Of a stretch of 64,000 nt of DNA, positions 35,474-47,337 are shown piece after piece. The stretch covers positions 3,596,001 through 3,660,000 of the forward strand of contig BSYQ01000009.1 in NCBI GenBank assembly GCA_030272585.1, read 5' to 3'. This stretch comes from Bryopsis sp. KO-2023. Its lineage: Eukaryota; Chlorophyta; Ulvophyceae; Bryopsidales; Bryopsidaceae. The first letter of the stretch is position 1. Each line of letters opens with the position of its first letter. The notes beneath the pieces were generated by a model. That model made no database searches. It was not told where the DNA came from and saw nothing but the letters and a program-made list of their open reading frames with translations. Made by a program: the position numbers and the translations under genes.

Positions 35474-36345
35474 AGAAATTTAAAAAGTATTTGAAAGCTT
35501 TCGTTCATATTTAAAAAAATAATAATAATAATAATTCACACCTTTTTTTTTTCCACTGGGTGGGCTGAGGCTTGATGGAAGACTGAACTTTTAAGAAAAA
35601 AAGGTGTGAATCGAAAAGAGAATTCACTGAGAGATACCAAACTGAGGAAACGATTTATGTGGTGGGCCTACGTACTACGTTCCACCACGAAGAACCCCCC
35701 CTTTCGTGGCGTAATGGCTCCCTCTTAGAAGGTCCAAGAGGGGTTATTTGATCACTCTTTCTTTCCTTGTTTAATTTGTTGTTGTTCCCGTTATTTTATT
35801 TATTGTTTTATTTCTTGTTTTATTTCGACCACTTATATCATCCTTCTCGAATGTCATACCCCTTATCGTTTTTTTTGGTCATTCTTGAACCATCGCTTTG
35901 TTTTCACTCTTTTTTTTTGCATCATCCCTATTAAGGGTGCTGAAGAGGGGACCCCCCCAAAAAAAACCAAAAAAAACACACCGCCACCATTTTCTTATGA
36001 GTTGTGTTTACTCGACAAAACAAAAGGTAGGGAAATATGAGATTGAACAAAAGAGAATTAGTGTTACACAGGGTTCACAAAACCACCACCATCATCTACC
36101 AACGAAAACTAAACAATCTCGGGATATATATCGATCTAAACAAAGGCCAAAATGAATCCCTTCCCCTTCTTTTTCCCCGTCCGAATTAAAAAAATGTCGA
36201 AAAAAGAAAAGCAGCAAAAAATTAAATTAAAAGCACATTCGCTAGTTTATATCCAATCCTATCAGGATTTCCGCCATCCGAGACAAAATAAAAGAAAAAG
36301 AAAAAAAAAGAGCAGAGAATCATCATCTGGTGGTTGTGCTTTTGA
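35474..36345. other. spacer between element A and the RAP gene
   Basis: AT-rich sequence with homopolymer runs (C7A8 at 35952-35966). It probably includes the 3' untranslated region of the RAP gene. No coding frame recognised. Confidence 0.55.
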
Positions 36346-39300
36346 TCAACCACCTCGACCCACTCTGGACGTTTTTCTTGCTGCTGCGACAAGGCTTTTT
36401 ATTCGACCTTTGATATATTCCCTCCGTTCTGGCACCGATTCCAGTTTTGCCCACTGCACACTGTCCAAAGACAACACAGTGAACCCCAGCGCTTGCAACA
36501 CCCTCCTCCTCCAAATACTGGGGCCCTTCACCAAATAAGGTGCATTTTTGAAACCCCTATGAAACTCCACCGCAAAAACTTGATTGAGATTTTTGTGCCG
36601 GACGGTGTGCACCCGAAACCTGTTCCCCACCAGCTTCTCGCTCCTTACGCAAATGAACCCCAGGTTTCGAATCGCCCGGAAAACGTCCACCACCACCTTG
36701 TCTGCATAGTCATGCGACTTCACCAACGATTTCCAAGCATCGTAGCACTCCACTTCGAAGCTTTCGGGGAACAGCAGAAAACGAGACAGCCTCGGATTCA
36801 GCACATGGACCGATAACAGGAATTGATAAAACTGCCTTTTCTCTTTGGCAGACAAATCCGGGACCAGCTTGGAAGTGTTTTTCAACGTCCAATCGACGGT
36901 GAGCTCGTTCAACCCGTTCAGAATGCTCAACGCCCACGTGAAATCAAAAATGTGCCGCTGCTTGGGTTTCAAATTTTGATTGAGGATGTATTTTCTGGTC
37001 GCCTCCAGGACTTTCAAATCTCGATACGCAAAATGGGCCAGAAGCACGATGCAGGTGCTGACGGCCCGGAGGCCGTATCGATCCATGTCTCGAGAAAAAA
37101 CGTTGCAGAAAACGTTCAAGAAATCCTCGCCCGGGTGATAGGACCAATCGTGGCACCCCGTGAGCAGCTGAGAAAGCTCTTCCGGTCTGAAATCGTTGAT
37201 GTCTTCAATGGCTACCTGGCGGAAATGCCCGCACCCCCAAATCATGCACTGTTTTTTTTTCTTTCTTTTTTTGTATATTCAATATTTTTCGAATCGAGCA
37301 CCATTGCTCTGTTTACCAAGAGTTTTCAACAATGGTTTTCCAATCACAAAAAAAGGGTATTGAAAAACCTAAGCTTTAAACTGCTTCAACACACAATCTT
37401 CGACAATATGTTTATGTGTTGAAAAAAAAAAAAGCTGACAGCACTCCAATCAGTCAAGCTTAATTTGGCAATATTTTTATATCTTAGATCTCAGATGCAA
37501 GAAGAAAAAAATCTGGAACAGAATTCTTTAAAAAAACTGATTGGACCTGGAATATTATTATTATTATTTAGTTTTCTTTAAAAAAAAAAACGCGAGAAAT
37601 AAACATATACATGACTCGTGCTTACCCTTATCAATTTGTCGAACAAATGCACCCCATCTTCCTCCTTGGCGATTTTCCCCGCCGCCCAACACAGATGCGC
37701 AACATACTGCGGATAAAATTCCTTCCTCCGCAACTTGATAGCATTTTCCCCCTTGAAATACTCCAGAACCTTCCGAAACAGGTTTGACCCCGGATACGCC
37801 AATTTCCCAAACGCCCACAGCACCCTCGACAAATCCCTGATTTTGTAGGCCTCGAATTCAGCCATGGCATGTGCATCCACTTTCCCCAAAAACTCGACCC
37901 TCCGAAAGTCCAAGCCCGCCAACCCATGCATGATTTTCCCGACGTCTATGGCAGACATCCCAGGTAGCCGCTCCTCCGCACCCCCCAGAATTTCGATTAT
38001 TTTTTGGTCACAGTTTGAGGAAAGCCTCCGGGTCCTCGGCCCCAGATACCCAAACCAATAGAAAGCGTCGCAAAACGTTATGCAGTCCAGCGAAAACCCC
38101 TCCTCTGCAAAATCGCCCATCAAGGAAAGAATCAAACCACTGCATCGATCCAGGACGATTTTCCCCAATTCTTCATGAGTGGCTAATTTCCCCAAGCTTT
38201 GCAGCATCGAGATCGACGATCGAATGTCCTGTTCGGGCCCCAGTTCTTGGTGTATTGTTTTCGCAATCAGGGTCGCTTTCTGGACCCTCCTGATGAGCGC
38301 CTTGTCAGGCGCTGGTAGCATTTTTGCGTAGGCCGAAATTTCCTCACATCTTTTTCCAAATTGCTCCAGGGACTCCGAGGGTGTTCCTGAATCATCCTAG
38401 ATTTTGAACCGAAACAAAAAAAGTGAACATGAGTGAGACCAAAATCGATTTTTCAAAAATCTATGCCTGGATCCATGCCCTAAACTGTAGAAATTTAACC
38501 AAAAAAACGCAACCCACTGACAAAATATTTTTCATTACTTTGTTTTGTTGATGGATGAATGGAAACCTGATGTGAAGGAGCACTATTCACAATTTTTTAT
38601 TTAATTTTTTTAATTTTTTTATATGCAGAACATCGGAGGCTGAGAGCTTTTGAAGGCAGTCTGCCATGCGAATGAGTGATATGGGCCAGTTCACAACTCA
38701 AAACCCCCAATTTGTATTTGAAACAATCAATACACTTTAATGTTGTTTTTATTTTTTATTTTATTTTCTTAAACGATGTGGAAATGTGCAAGGCAGAATT
38801 GTCTTCTGATGGAAAATTGGAACACAAGGGCTTTTCTTTTACCTTATGGTTTCCATCTGACGGGGACGAGCAGAGACGTCGGCCTCGAAACGACCTGTTT
38901 GCCCACACAAAGAATTTCCCTTCCACCCATATCGAATCAACATAGATGTGGACAACTCTACATATTTGCTGCCGAAAAGTCCAACAAGAAACACTCCAGC
39001 TCAAATATTGCTGGTCGGACGTCCCTCTCGAAATCGACCGCCGCCAATCTCAACGCCATCGCCTACAAAAGCCCCCATTTTCTAGCATGGGTCTGGAAAG
39101 CTCGCACGGCGTGTTTCGTGGGAGGAGTGGTTTTCAGACATCTGCGCCGCGCCTTGGCATACTAAAACGCATAACAGAAAAACAAAGGTCACCTGAAACC
39201 GCCCTGTTCCCCCCCCGACGAGCCGACGTCCGCTCGAAACGCTCGCCACTGATCGGCACGAGCGATATCCGCCGGGTTGAATTTCCGCGCCAGGATCTCT

Positions 39301-39497
39301 TCGACGGATCTGTCCAGAGTGCGCAACACAGGGAAGCACGCCGAGGCCATAAACGACCTGAGCCGAGGCGATCCCAGTCTGCACTGCCAAATCAAAAACC
39401 CGATTCTGGAGGACAGTAACTGGACGCTGCTTGTCATAAGAAGGGAGGACAAACAGCGAGCACGGACTCGCAGAAGTCCAGCAACCCAGCCCCCCAC
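36346..39497 (-). CDS. RAP-domain protein, probably organellar (five exons)
   Basis: RAP proteins bind organellar RNA, and alveolates have many of them in mitochondria and plastids. Minus-strand exons 39497-39193, 39048-38962, 38894-38843, 38396-37626 and 37248-36346 are phase-consistent and give 705 residues. The N-terminus is Arg/Ser-rich and hydrophobic without acidic residues until about residue 60, like a mitochondrial or plastid leader. The middle is helical-repeat sequence (DLSRVLWAFGKLAY and YVAHLCWAAGKIA resemble FASTK/OPR-type helical repeats). The C-terminus carries a RAP domain from about residue 630 (AVEFHRGFKNAPYL, RRRVLQALGFTVLSLDSVQW). The last two exons are firm; the three small upstream exons were fitted by phase and are less certain. 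It diverges from the TMEM62-like gene. Confidence 0.8.
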
Positions 39498-39785
39498 CTT
39501 GCGCTTGCGTAGTCATGTGTGATGTACGGGAGAAAAGCGCCCATCGTCAGTACCTTCCCCGCTTATGTAACGGAATTTTGCGTGGTTCGAAAATTTTCTG
39601 TGGTTACCTGCGACCCTGCTGTTGCCTTGAGCTACGTAGCTAGCAAACGGAGCTTCAGCTTACCAGTTGGATTTTTCTTTCGCACACTGTGGTTTCTGGA
39701 GGATTGAACCTGCAGTTGTGTCGACGGACGCAATACATACACAGCCGTGGCGTGAATTCCGCCAGATTCTGGAGGGTGGGCTCAC
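39498..39785. promoter_or_regulatory. shared divergent promoter region, RAP / TMEM62-like
   Basis: Only 288 bp separate two outward-facing start codons. It contains a 12-bp palindrome AGCTACGTAGCT near 39632. Promoter function is inferred from position. Confidence 0.5.
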
Positions 39786-41948
39786 ATGCTTTGCGACAAG
39801 GGAGCCTCCCTCCTGACGTCACTGTTCGCGGTACTGATATGTTTTGGGAGGGCTGCCGGCGACGTTTCTTGGTTCGTTCACCTCTCGGACATCCATACCA
39901 GCCGCTACGTGAACCTCGACATTCGACCTGATTTGGAGTCTTTGGCGGAAAATGTTCTGTCCCAAGTCAGTCCAGCGCTTATAGTTTCCACGGGGGACCA
40001 AGCAGACAGCAAAACGAAGTTCTTGCGGGCGCGGCAGCAGGAGGAGGAATGGATATCGTACGGCGAGCTGCACGCTCATCTGCGCAATGCCACTGGTTTG
40101 GGCGAGGACGAATTCCTGGACGTCCGCGGGAACCACGACACGTTCGACGTCCCAATTCGCACGGGTAAAACGGATAATTTTCACAAATACGCGAGCTCGA
40201 GACGGCGATGGGGAAACTCGCGGGTCGTCGTGACGCCTTTGGAGTCCAAGTTGAACAACGATGGAAAAGACGTCGCGGAGTGCCCAGTGGGGATCCTGAT
40301 AGGAATAGATTTCTCGCCGGAACCAGGTTTGAGGGGCCCGACCAACTTCCTCGGCTGGGCGAAGGAATCGCTCGTGGCGGAAGTTTCAGAAACGCTAGCC
40401 ATGGTTTCTAGATACAATCTGGCGCAGGGGTGCTCACCCACGATGATCGCCTATGGCCACTACCCACTTGGGCTGATAGCTTACACTGAAAGAAGTCGTT
40501 GGCCTTTGGGGACCGAGGCAAGAGCACTGAAGAGGGTTGAGCATATCCTGATGGACCATGGGGTGGCTGCCTTTCTGTGTGGTCATCTGCATGACAAATT
40601 CGGGCTCAGATTGCACAAACTTTGGTCGACAGGGACATCTACGATGGCTGAACTAGAAACGGCAGACTGGAAAATAACCCGGAGGTTCAGAATCATGTCG
40701 GTGGACCAGGGAATGACATCTTTCGTCGATCTGAAATACATCCCCAGCCGCCCAGGCCCAGGATTCGCCATCGAAGCTCTGGAGGAAACCATGCAGGTCG
40801 GAAATCACATTGTTTTAGTCACAAGCCCCCCCTCGGCTTTCTATGCACCCTTGGGGTTTAATAAGTTCGATCCGAACACGGCCAAGGGAATTCGAGCTTT
40901 GGTGTTTGGAGTGGGGACGGTACAAGGCCGAGTGACGGCGGTTGCTGAGTGGTCTTGTGTGGGGAGCGGGCGAAAGGGCAGCATAGAAATGGGGAAGTCT
41001 GATGAGGGGCTGCCATTGTATGAGGCTCCGTGGGATGGTGATACGATATGTGGCGGTGGTGGGGCTCAAATTCAAGTCACCGTCCATGCGGATGGTAAAC
41101 TGGATTCGACATCTGAGCTAAGGCTTGTTCATAAGTCTGACGCCATGGGGCCTCTCGATTACCCGCACAGTCTCAAAGAGCGATTCACCTTGAGTACGAA
41201 ATGGCCGGATTTCGTGGGGAGAGTCTTTTTGTGCCTGTGGGCTTTCCATGTGTTTGGACTGCTGCTATTCCCTAGACTTCTAGCAATGAAGGGTTATTTT
41301 CTTCCTCCGGGGTACATCCGATACGGCAGCGGTGACAATGGAAAATGGGACTGTGGTTTTGTGGGTCAGGGCTCTGCTGATATCGCCCTAGGAGTAATCA
41401 AACCTGGATTGATTCAGTGCCTGCTGGGGGCTGTGATTTACCCCCTAAGGATGCTGTGCTGGGTGTCGCATGCCAAGCCATTCTGGAAAACCCAGCTTTT
41501 GTATTGCTTGTACCTTTCCGTGGCGCCTTTGGCGGTGATTCGCCCAATGGAGGAGCACCCATTAGGGGTACTGTTTCGCTTCGGAATTTTCAGCCCGGAT
41601 CCTCTGAACGGAGGTTACACTTTCCTACACATCCCAGACACGCTGATGGTCGCATCGATGCACTACTTTGGGGTCGTTCTGCCCTCGACGATGTGGATGG
41701 TTTGGGTGATATCGTCATGGCAATCAAAAGACTGTGCTCTGAATTCCATGTGGCGGTGTTTGTCCTTGCCCCAGGTCTTCTCTGGGTTTGTAGTGTGGTT
41801 TTTACATATTCGGATGGTGCAGAATTTGGGCGTTTGGTATGGGGCTTGGGCTGTGCTGCTTTCACCTGGGTTAGCTTGGTTTGGGCCGATGTCTTTGATA
41901 GGCATGTGGTCAGTCCGGAAAGATCTCAGAAAACTACGCACGGAGTAG
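39786..41948 (+). CDS. TMEM62: TMEM62-like membrane metallophosphoesterase
   Basis: Single-exon gene of 720 residues, unusual among intron-rich neighbours. A signal or anchor segment (residues 7-25) precedes a calcineurin-like phosphoesterase domain with its metal ligands: DIH (35-37), GD (70-71), GNHD (115-118), GHYP (about 224) and GHLH (about 264). The spacing and surrounding words (FLDVRGNHDTFDVP, MVSRYNLAQG) match TMEM62 and its plant relatives. A beta-rich middle region follows, then several hydrophobic segments from about residue 475 to the end, predicted to be membrane-spanning. The active site is predicted on the lumenal or outer side. The substrate of the family is not established. 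The start at 39786 is the first ATG that gives the signal segment. Confidence 0.9.
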   Translation: MLCDKGASLLTSLFAVLICFGRAAGDVSWFVHLSDIHTSRYVNLDIRPDLESLAENVLSQVSPALIVSTGDQADSKTKFLRARQQEEEWISYGELHAHLRNATGLGEDEFLDVRGNHDTFDVPIRTGKTDNFHKYASSRRRWGNSRVVVTPLESKLNNDGKDVAECPVGILIGIDFSPEPGLRGPTNFLGWAKESLVAEVSETLAMVSRYNLAQGCSPTMIAYGHYPLGLIAYTERSRWPLGTEARALKRVEHILMDHGVAAFLCGHLHDKFGLRLHKLWSTGTSTMAELETADWKITRRFRIMSVDQGMTSFVDLKYIPSRPGPGFAIEALEETMQVGNHIVLVTSPPSAFYAPLGFNKFDPNTAKGIRALVFGVGTVQGRVTAVAEWSCVGSGRKGSIEMGKSDEGLPLYEAPWDGDTICGGGGAQIQVTVHADGKLDSTSELRLVHKSDAMGPLDYPHSLKERFTLSTKWPDFVGRVFLCLWAFHVFGLLLFPRLLAMKGYFLPPGYIRYGSGDNGKWDCGFVGQGSADIALGVIKPGLIQCLLGAVIYPLRMLCWVSHAKPFWKTQLLYCLYLSVAPLAVIRPMEEHPLGVLFRFGIFSPDPLNGGYTFLHIPDTLMVASMHYFGVVLPSTMWMVWVISSWQSKDCALNSMWRCLSLPQVFSGFVVWFLHIRMVQNLGVWYGAWAVLLSPGLAWFGPMSLIGMWSVRKDLRKLRTE

Positions 41949-42620
41949 GGTTTTCGTTCAGTGGGGCTTGTAGTTAAATTTCTTTGGAATTGTTTTATTG
42001 ATTCTTTTTGTTTTTGCATGCGAGGACATGAATATACATACGGTGTGGTTTCATTCGGGGGACCCTTGACTGAGAGTGGTTTATTGAAAATGATTCTGGG
42101 GCATTGTGGGTAGCTATACTATAGAAATGGCTAACAGATATGAACATAGTTTTTCTCTGCCAAGCAGGAATGTGTCTGGCTCGGTTGGTTGAGTTGTAAA
42201 TATGGGGTATGTTGTCGTCTTCTGAAGATGTCCCCCCCCCAAAAAAAAAAGAATGAATAACAGCAAAATAGAATCAACCTGGCTGAATCCTTCCATCCAC
42301 TTGCATGTGCAGATTGAATTTCTTTCGGTTAGGAAGGTTTCAACAGGGAGATCGGGTTCATTTTGTGGCTGTGTTTTTTGTGGTTTCCATGTGCCTCTGT
42401 TTTTTTTCCCTTAAGACTCATGTCACTTTGGACAACCTCGTCCCCGTGCTTCCATGGGTGTACTTCTATTGCCCAGATATCTGAATCGGATTGGTATGCC
42501 TCAACATGTCACTTCAACGCTGCCAGCGAGGTCGCTTCTGCAGATCGTCGTTGTTCGTCGTCTTTTTTGGGATGGGGCAGATTTTTCACCTTTCAGTTTT
42601 GGATAACCGCCCGATCAGCC
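41949..42620. other. spacer between TMEM62-like and nucleotidase genes
   Basis: Tandem spacer, about 670 bp, with a C9A10 tract at 42232-42250. It probably holds the TMEM62-like 3' end and the nucleotidase promoter. No gene recognised. Confidence 0.55.
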
Positions 42621-45509
42621 ATGGCAAGCACCGATCGGTGGAATCGTCACCTGCTGCTTCCCACCGGTGAGAGAAGAGTTTTCTTTTTTGGCATTGTTTG
42701 CTCCCCGCCGGCTTCCCACATGGAAATCGACCCCACCACCGTTTTCAGGTTATCGATCCACTAAACAAAAAGGTTTTTATCGATTGCCAGAAAATTGTTT
42801 GGCCTCTCTTCCGCGTCTTCAGGGCACCTTTTTATTTGTAATTGTTGGATGCAGTTCTTTTGCTTTGCCTGTCGTTGGCGAGCGGTGATGAATTGTCGGA
42901 AAGGACCGCACGAATTTTGACGCAGTTTTCTAATGATGCGGATTACTTGCTTGATGCTTGGACGGGGAGCCCCGAGTCCAGGGCTTCGCTGATCAAGGAA
43001 TTGGACGAAAGAGACAAACAAGCTGCACAGGAAGCCAGTCGCAGGAATCCTTCCAGTCAAGGGTCCCCTGCCCCCCAAACCCAACCTCCTCCCCCACCAA
43101 CACCTCCTCCCCCTCCGCCTCCTCCCCCGCCTCCACCTCCACCTCCACCTCCGCCTCCGCCTTCAAGCCCTCCCCCCCCCAATGTTGGACAAACCTCACC
43201 TGGATCCTCTCCATTCCAGAAGCAGTCTCCACCACCACCTGCTCAAGGCTCCTGGGAAAGGAAGACAGATGCAAGTTCGTCAGAGCCTCCAAAGCACTCT
43301 ACACCTCCTCCTCCTCCATCTCCATCAACATTCCCCCCTCCCCCTCCACCCCCACCGCCGCCACCTCCTCCTTCTCCTTCAACTTCTTCCGTGGGCAGTC
43401 CAAATGCAGGCGAGGAGCCATTGCCACAATCCCCTACGAAGCCTCCCCCTACTCCTCCACCAACTGCCAATGTTGGTCAGGCCCCATCTGGATCCACTCC
43501 AGTTGACAAGCAGCCCCCACCTTCCCAGTCTCCTTCCCAAAAGGACGGGGGGCAATGGAGTCAACCTGAAGAAGCAAACAATCCAGCCAAATCCTCGGAG
43601 CCTTCTGCAGTTTCATCCCCTGGACCTCAGAAACGAGCACCTCCCTCATCGGCTGGATTTCAGGGTCAACCAGAGGGACCTGCATCTAGTGGCAGGGGGA
43701 ATTCTTCAATTGTGAGTCCCGCTCCAGCTCCAAGGGCTAACGGGAACCTGGTGTTCAGGATTGTACATTTCAATGACCTTCATGGGCATATCGAGCCAGG
43801 GGATGTGGACCACAAACCTTGCAAAGATAATCATCAAGGTATTGAAAATTTTAATTAAAAATAGTGATTCTTTTTTGCCATTTTGCCAATATTTGAGGGG
43901 TGACACACTGTCCAGAATTAAATTGAAGAATAAATACTGAAAGTCTGAAATTTTTTGTGGAAGGACTTCAAAACCTTGGCAATTTTTGTCGACCCCCCCC
44001 CCCCTCCTCTTCCTTGCCCTCCAAAGTATTTCACGTCCAACAAAAAAAGAAAAAAAAACTATCTTGTGTCTGGGGCTTTGTAGGGTGCGTTGGTGGTATC
44101 GCTAGGATAAAAAAAGTGATCGATGATGCACATCAGGATAATGTTCCTGTGGTGGTTTTGAATGCCGGGGATGATTTGGTGGGAACCTCTTGGGATAGGC
44201 TGGAATCTGAAGGAGCGCCCATCATGGCTAAGCTTATGAATCAGCTTGGGATATCTGCTATGGTGGGTTTCACACGGTGTCAAAATAGAAACCATCGATT
44301 CCCCTCCAGGGGAATACTCTGCAAACAAAGTTTCATTTTTTCTCGAAAATATGATATGTTCTGGACCCTCTCTTGAAATAGAAAAACAGGCATCAAACGT
44401 GATCGTCTTATTTTTTCTAATTAAGTCGGAAAAATAAAAACACTAGCGAAAGATAAATAGAATAGAACACATTAATGAAATTAAAAAAACACACACACTA
44501 AGGTTTAATAATGTTTGCAATCCAGACTCTCGGCAATCACGATTTCGACTACGGCCCCGATGCCTTGCTGAAATACGTCAAGCAACTGGGTCACCCTGTG
44601 TTGAGCGGAAATCTCCAAGCTAATGGCCATCCCTTGGGTGGCTTCGTAAAGCCCCATTACACTCTCACAGTGGGGGAACGTCAGGTCGGTATTTGCAGCG
44701 TCACCACCACCAACACCAACGTCAAATCGAACCCCGCCCCCGTCAAGTTTCTGCCTCCACACGATGCCATCAAGAAATGTGTGTCAGACATGGAAGCCAA
44801 GGGAGTGGATATCATAATCCTCCTCAGTCATCTGGGGTACGCACTCTAAAAACACATTTTTTTCCCTCAAACTTTTTTTATTTTAAAACTGGATGATGTC
44901 GCATGCTACAACAAGAACGTTCCGTTAATATCAGCCAGTTTTTTTTCACTTTTTTCCCTTTTTCTTTTCGCTTTTTTTTCAAATGTATGAAAACCCCAGC
45001 CGTCCACCATGCAAATGATCCATACGTCCTCCGCCACTCTAACAATCAAAAACCGAGATCCCCACCCCACCTGCATTCGAAGGTCACCCCTATTCATTAA
45101 TTCATTCACCTCTTCTTCGTTCCCTGTCAGACTGAGCCCCGATAAATTTCTTGGAAAAGCAAGCCATGGTGTCGACCTGGTCATCGGAGGCCACAGTCAC
45201 GCTTTCCTCAGCAGCGGTCCAGCTCCGATGGTGGGAAAAACCGATACAGGTGCTTACCGCGACAATGTTTGGGGTAATTACCCGGAATGGGTGGAATCCT
45301 ATGTCGATGCCGGAAGAACCGTCCCCGTAATACAAGCCAGCTGGGGCTCCAGATATGTGGGCAGCATCACGGTAGAATTTGATCAAAAAGGGAAGTTGGT
45401 GAGTGCTGTGGGTGGTCCGATTTTGCTTGGGGATTCTGGAAGCGAAAACCACGTGCCGGAGGATGTGATCATCAAAGATATGGTGGAAAAATGGAAAGGG
45501 AGCCTGTAG
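42621..45509 (+). CDS. secreted 5'-nucleotidase-like phosphoesterase with proline-rich stalk
   Basis: Predicted extracellular metallophosphoesterase of the 5'-nucleotidase/UshA family, hydrolysing nucleotides or similar phosphoesters. Exons 42621-42666, 42855-43838, 44084-44262, 44526-44836 and 45131-45509 are phase-consistent and give 632 residues. A small first exon and exon 2 together form the signal peptide (RHLLLPTVLLLCLSLASG). Residues about 88-310 are dominated by Pro and Ser, with runs of up to about 20 prolines. The catalytic domain then shows NDLHGH (322-327), NAGDDLVGTSW, LGNHDFDYG (405-413), LLSHLG and GGHSHAF (526-532), all metal or catalytic motifs of the family. The protein stops soon after this domain, so the usual C-terminal nucleotide-binding domain is missing. 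The proline region may act as a cell-wall or spacer stalk. Confidence 0.85.
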
Positions 45510-47337
45510 TGTTGCGGCCGTACCTACTACTGACTTTTTTTTTTTAAATCAAGGGGAGAGTGATGATTTGTGTTTTGTGTTTGAGAGCGTTTTCTTCTTT
45601 GTTTGTTTTTGGTGGGGGGTTTGATGATCGTAATTAATACTGTCTCTTTTTTTTTTGAACATGGTGGCGTTTTTTTTTTGGCGTTTTTTTTTTTTTGCGA
45701 ATGGATTTCCAAGAGAGAATATTTGTTTGAGAGAATGTGGAGTGATGAAAATCGTTGAAAAGGGAGAAAGATTAGCGACAAAAAAAAAGAGAGAGAGTTT
45801 TTTAGGCATGTTTAAAATATATATCTGATTGATTTGGATCATCAGAACAAGGGTATGTTATTTTTCCGAGAAGTCCCGAGCGATGAATGGGAAAAGAAAA
45901 AGAAAAAAAAGAAAAATCAGTTATGATCAGCGATATTTTCGTGTTTTTTTTTTCTTCCTTTCCTAATTTACAAGATGAGAGTAAAAAGTGAACAGCTTTT
46001 TTTTTTTTTTTTTTTTTCGTGAGAGCGCTTGTCGAATTCAAGAGAACAGGGGAATGGGGTTCATTGAGTGAGGGGGCAAAAAAACAAAAAGCATCAAGTG
46101 CCATTTTGGCTGACATTGATTCTTTTATATATTTCCCCCCCCTCTTTCTTTCCTTTTTTTTTCTTCCTTTAGTAACTGCTGGAAATCTACTTAGATGCCC
46201 CTTCCCTTTTTTATTCATTGAAAAAAAATACAGGGTGGGGTTGTGAATACATATATTTATCATTCGTGGTTTGCTGTTAGGGAGTCGTGCTGTTTTTTTT
46301 CTATTACTGATATCCTGTGTCATACAACGGTTGCAAAACAAAAAGCAACAGTTTCTTCTTTTGCTGGTGTTTATGTTAGGGTTTGGGGTTTTTATGGCCC
46401 TGTGACAAAACTAGGTCGAAATCAATAAAGTGGGAATGGAAAAGAGGTTTGTGGTTTGATATTTTTTGCTTCGGGGGAGTTGAGATTGGTGTAATGTGGT
46501 GCAGTTGTAAGTACACGATTGTGAGTTTGCTGTCTTTTTTTTCCTTGCGACTTTTGCTCCATCTTCCTTTAAAAACTTGCTTTCAAAATTGACGACTTGA
46601 AAGAAAAGACAATTTTGAATGGGTCAATTATGCTCATCGAGAGCTTTACAAACATGTTTATATCTTCACCAAAGGTTGGCCCACCTCTGATCTTCACATC
46701 AAAGGTTTTTTAAAAATAAAAATATTATGCGAGTTTAGATTCACAGCCATATGCAACAAGGTACCTAACAAAAATTCACGAAAAACAAACTGTTTGCTTT
46801 GCATTAAATGACATTTTTACAAATACAAAAGAGGGCGACAAAGCATTATCAAAACTCATCATGGTTGGTCCTCCCATTCCCCACAAAAAAAAAGAAACTC
46901 ATGTTTTTTGGAAAAAGGACACATACATTCCTTACACAAACCCTCACTGCTGTTTTTCTCCTTTTAAGAGTCACTCCCAAACCCCAGGGCTTTTCTTTGC
47001 ACCACCTTGTTTCAAATCGGTAGAAAAGTTAGGAGTTCGCTTCATAAAATTGCTTTTCTCTCTCACTCTTTTTTTTTTTTTTCGTCAATTTTTTTTTGCG
47101 ACCTTTTCACCATCTCTGTGTCAGGTTGAACAACAATCTAAAAAAAGCAAAGGGACCCCCTTTCTTGTTTCCGCCCTTTGCTTTCTCATCCTGCAACACG
47201 AATTCAGACAGAATTTAAAACACAAAAAATACAGAAAACAGTCATGGGCTATCCAAAGTCAACCCTCCATCTACACCAGTTTCTTTTTCTTTGAATATCA
47301 AACCACACAGCTGGCCTAGTTTCATACCATCGATGTT
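45510..47337. other. convergent spacer
   Basis: Between the nucleotidase (plus) and DUF3054 (minus) stops. It is very AT-rich with many T and A homopolymers (for example 45998-46018). Small open frames have low-complexity content only. An extra 3' exon of the DUF3054 gene cannot be excluded. Confidence 0.5.

Noticed and set aside
42958-43715. Long open frames in other phases and on the minus strand over the proline-rich region
   Set aside because: CCN-rich sequence is open in several frames; only the frame joined to the signal peptide and the catalytic domain is supported.
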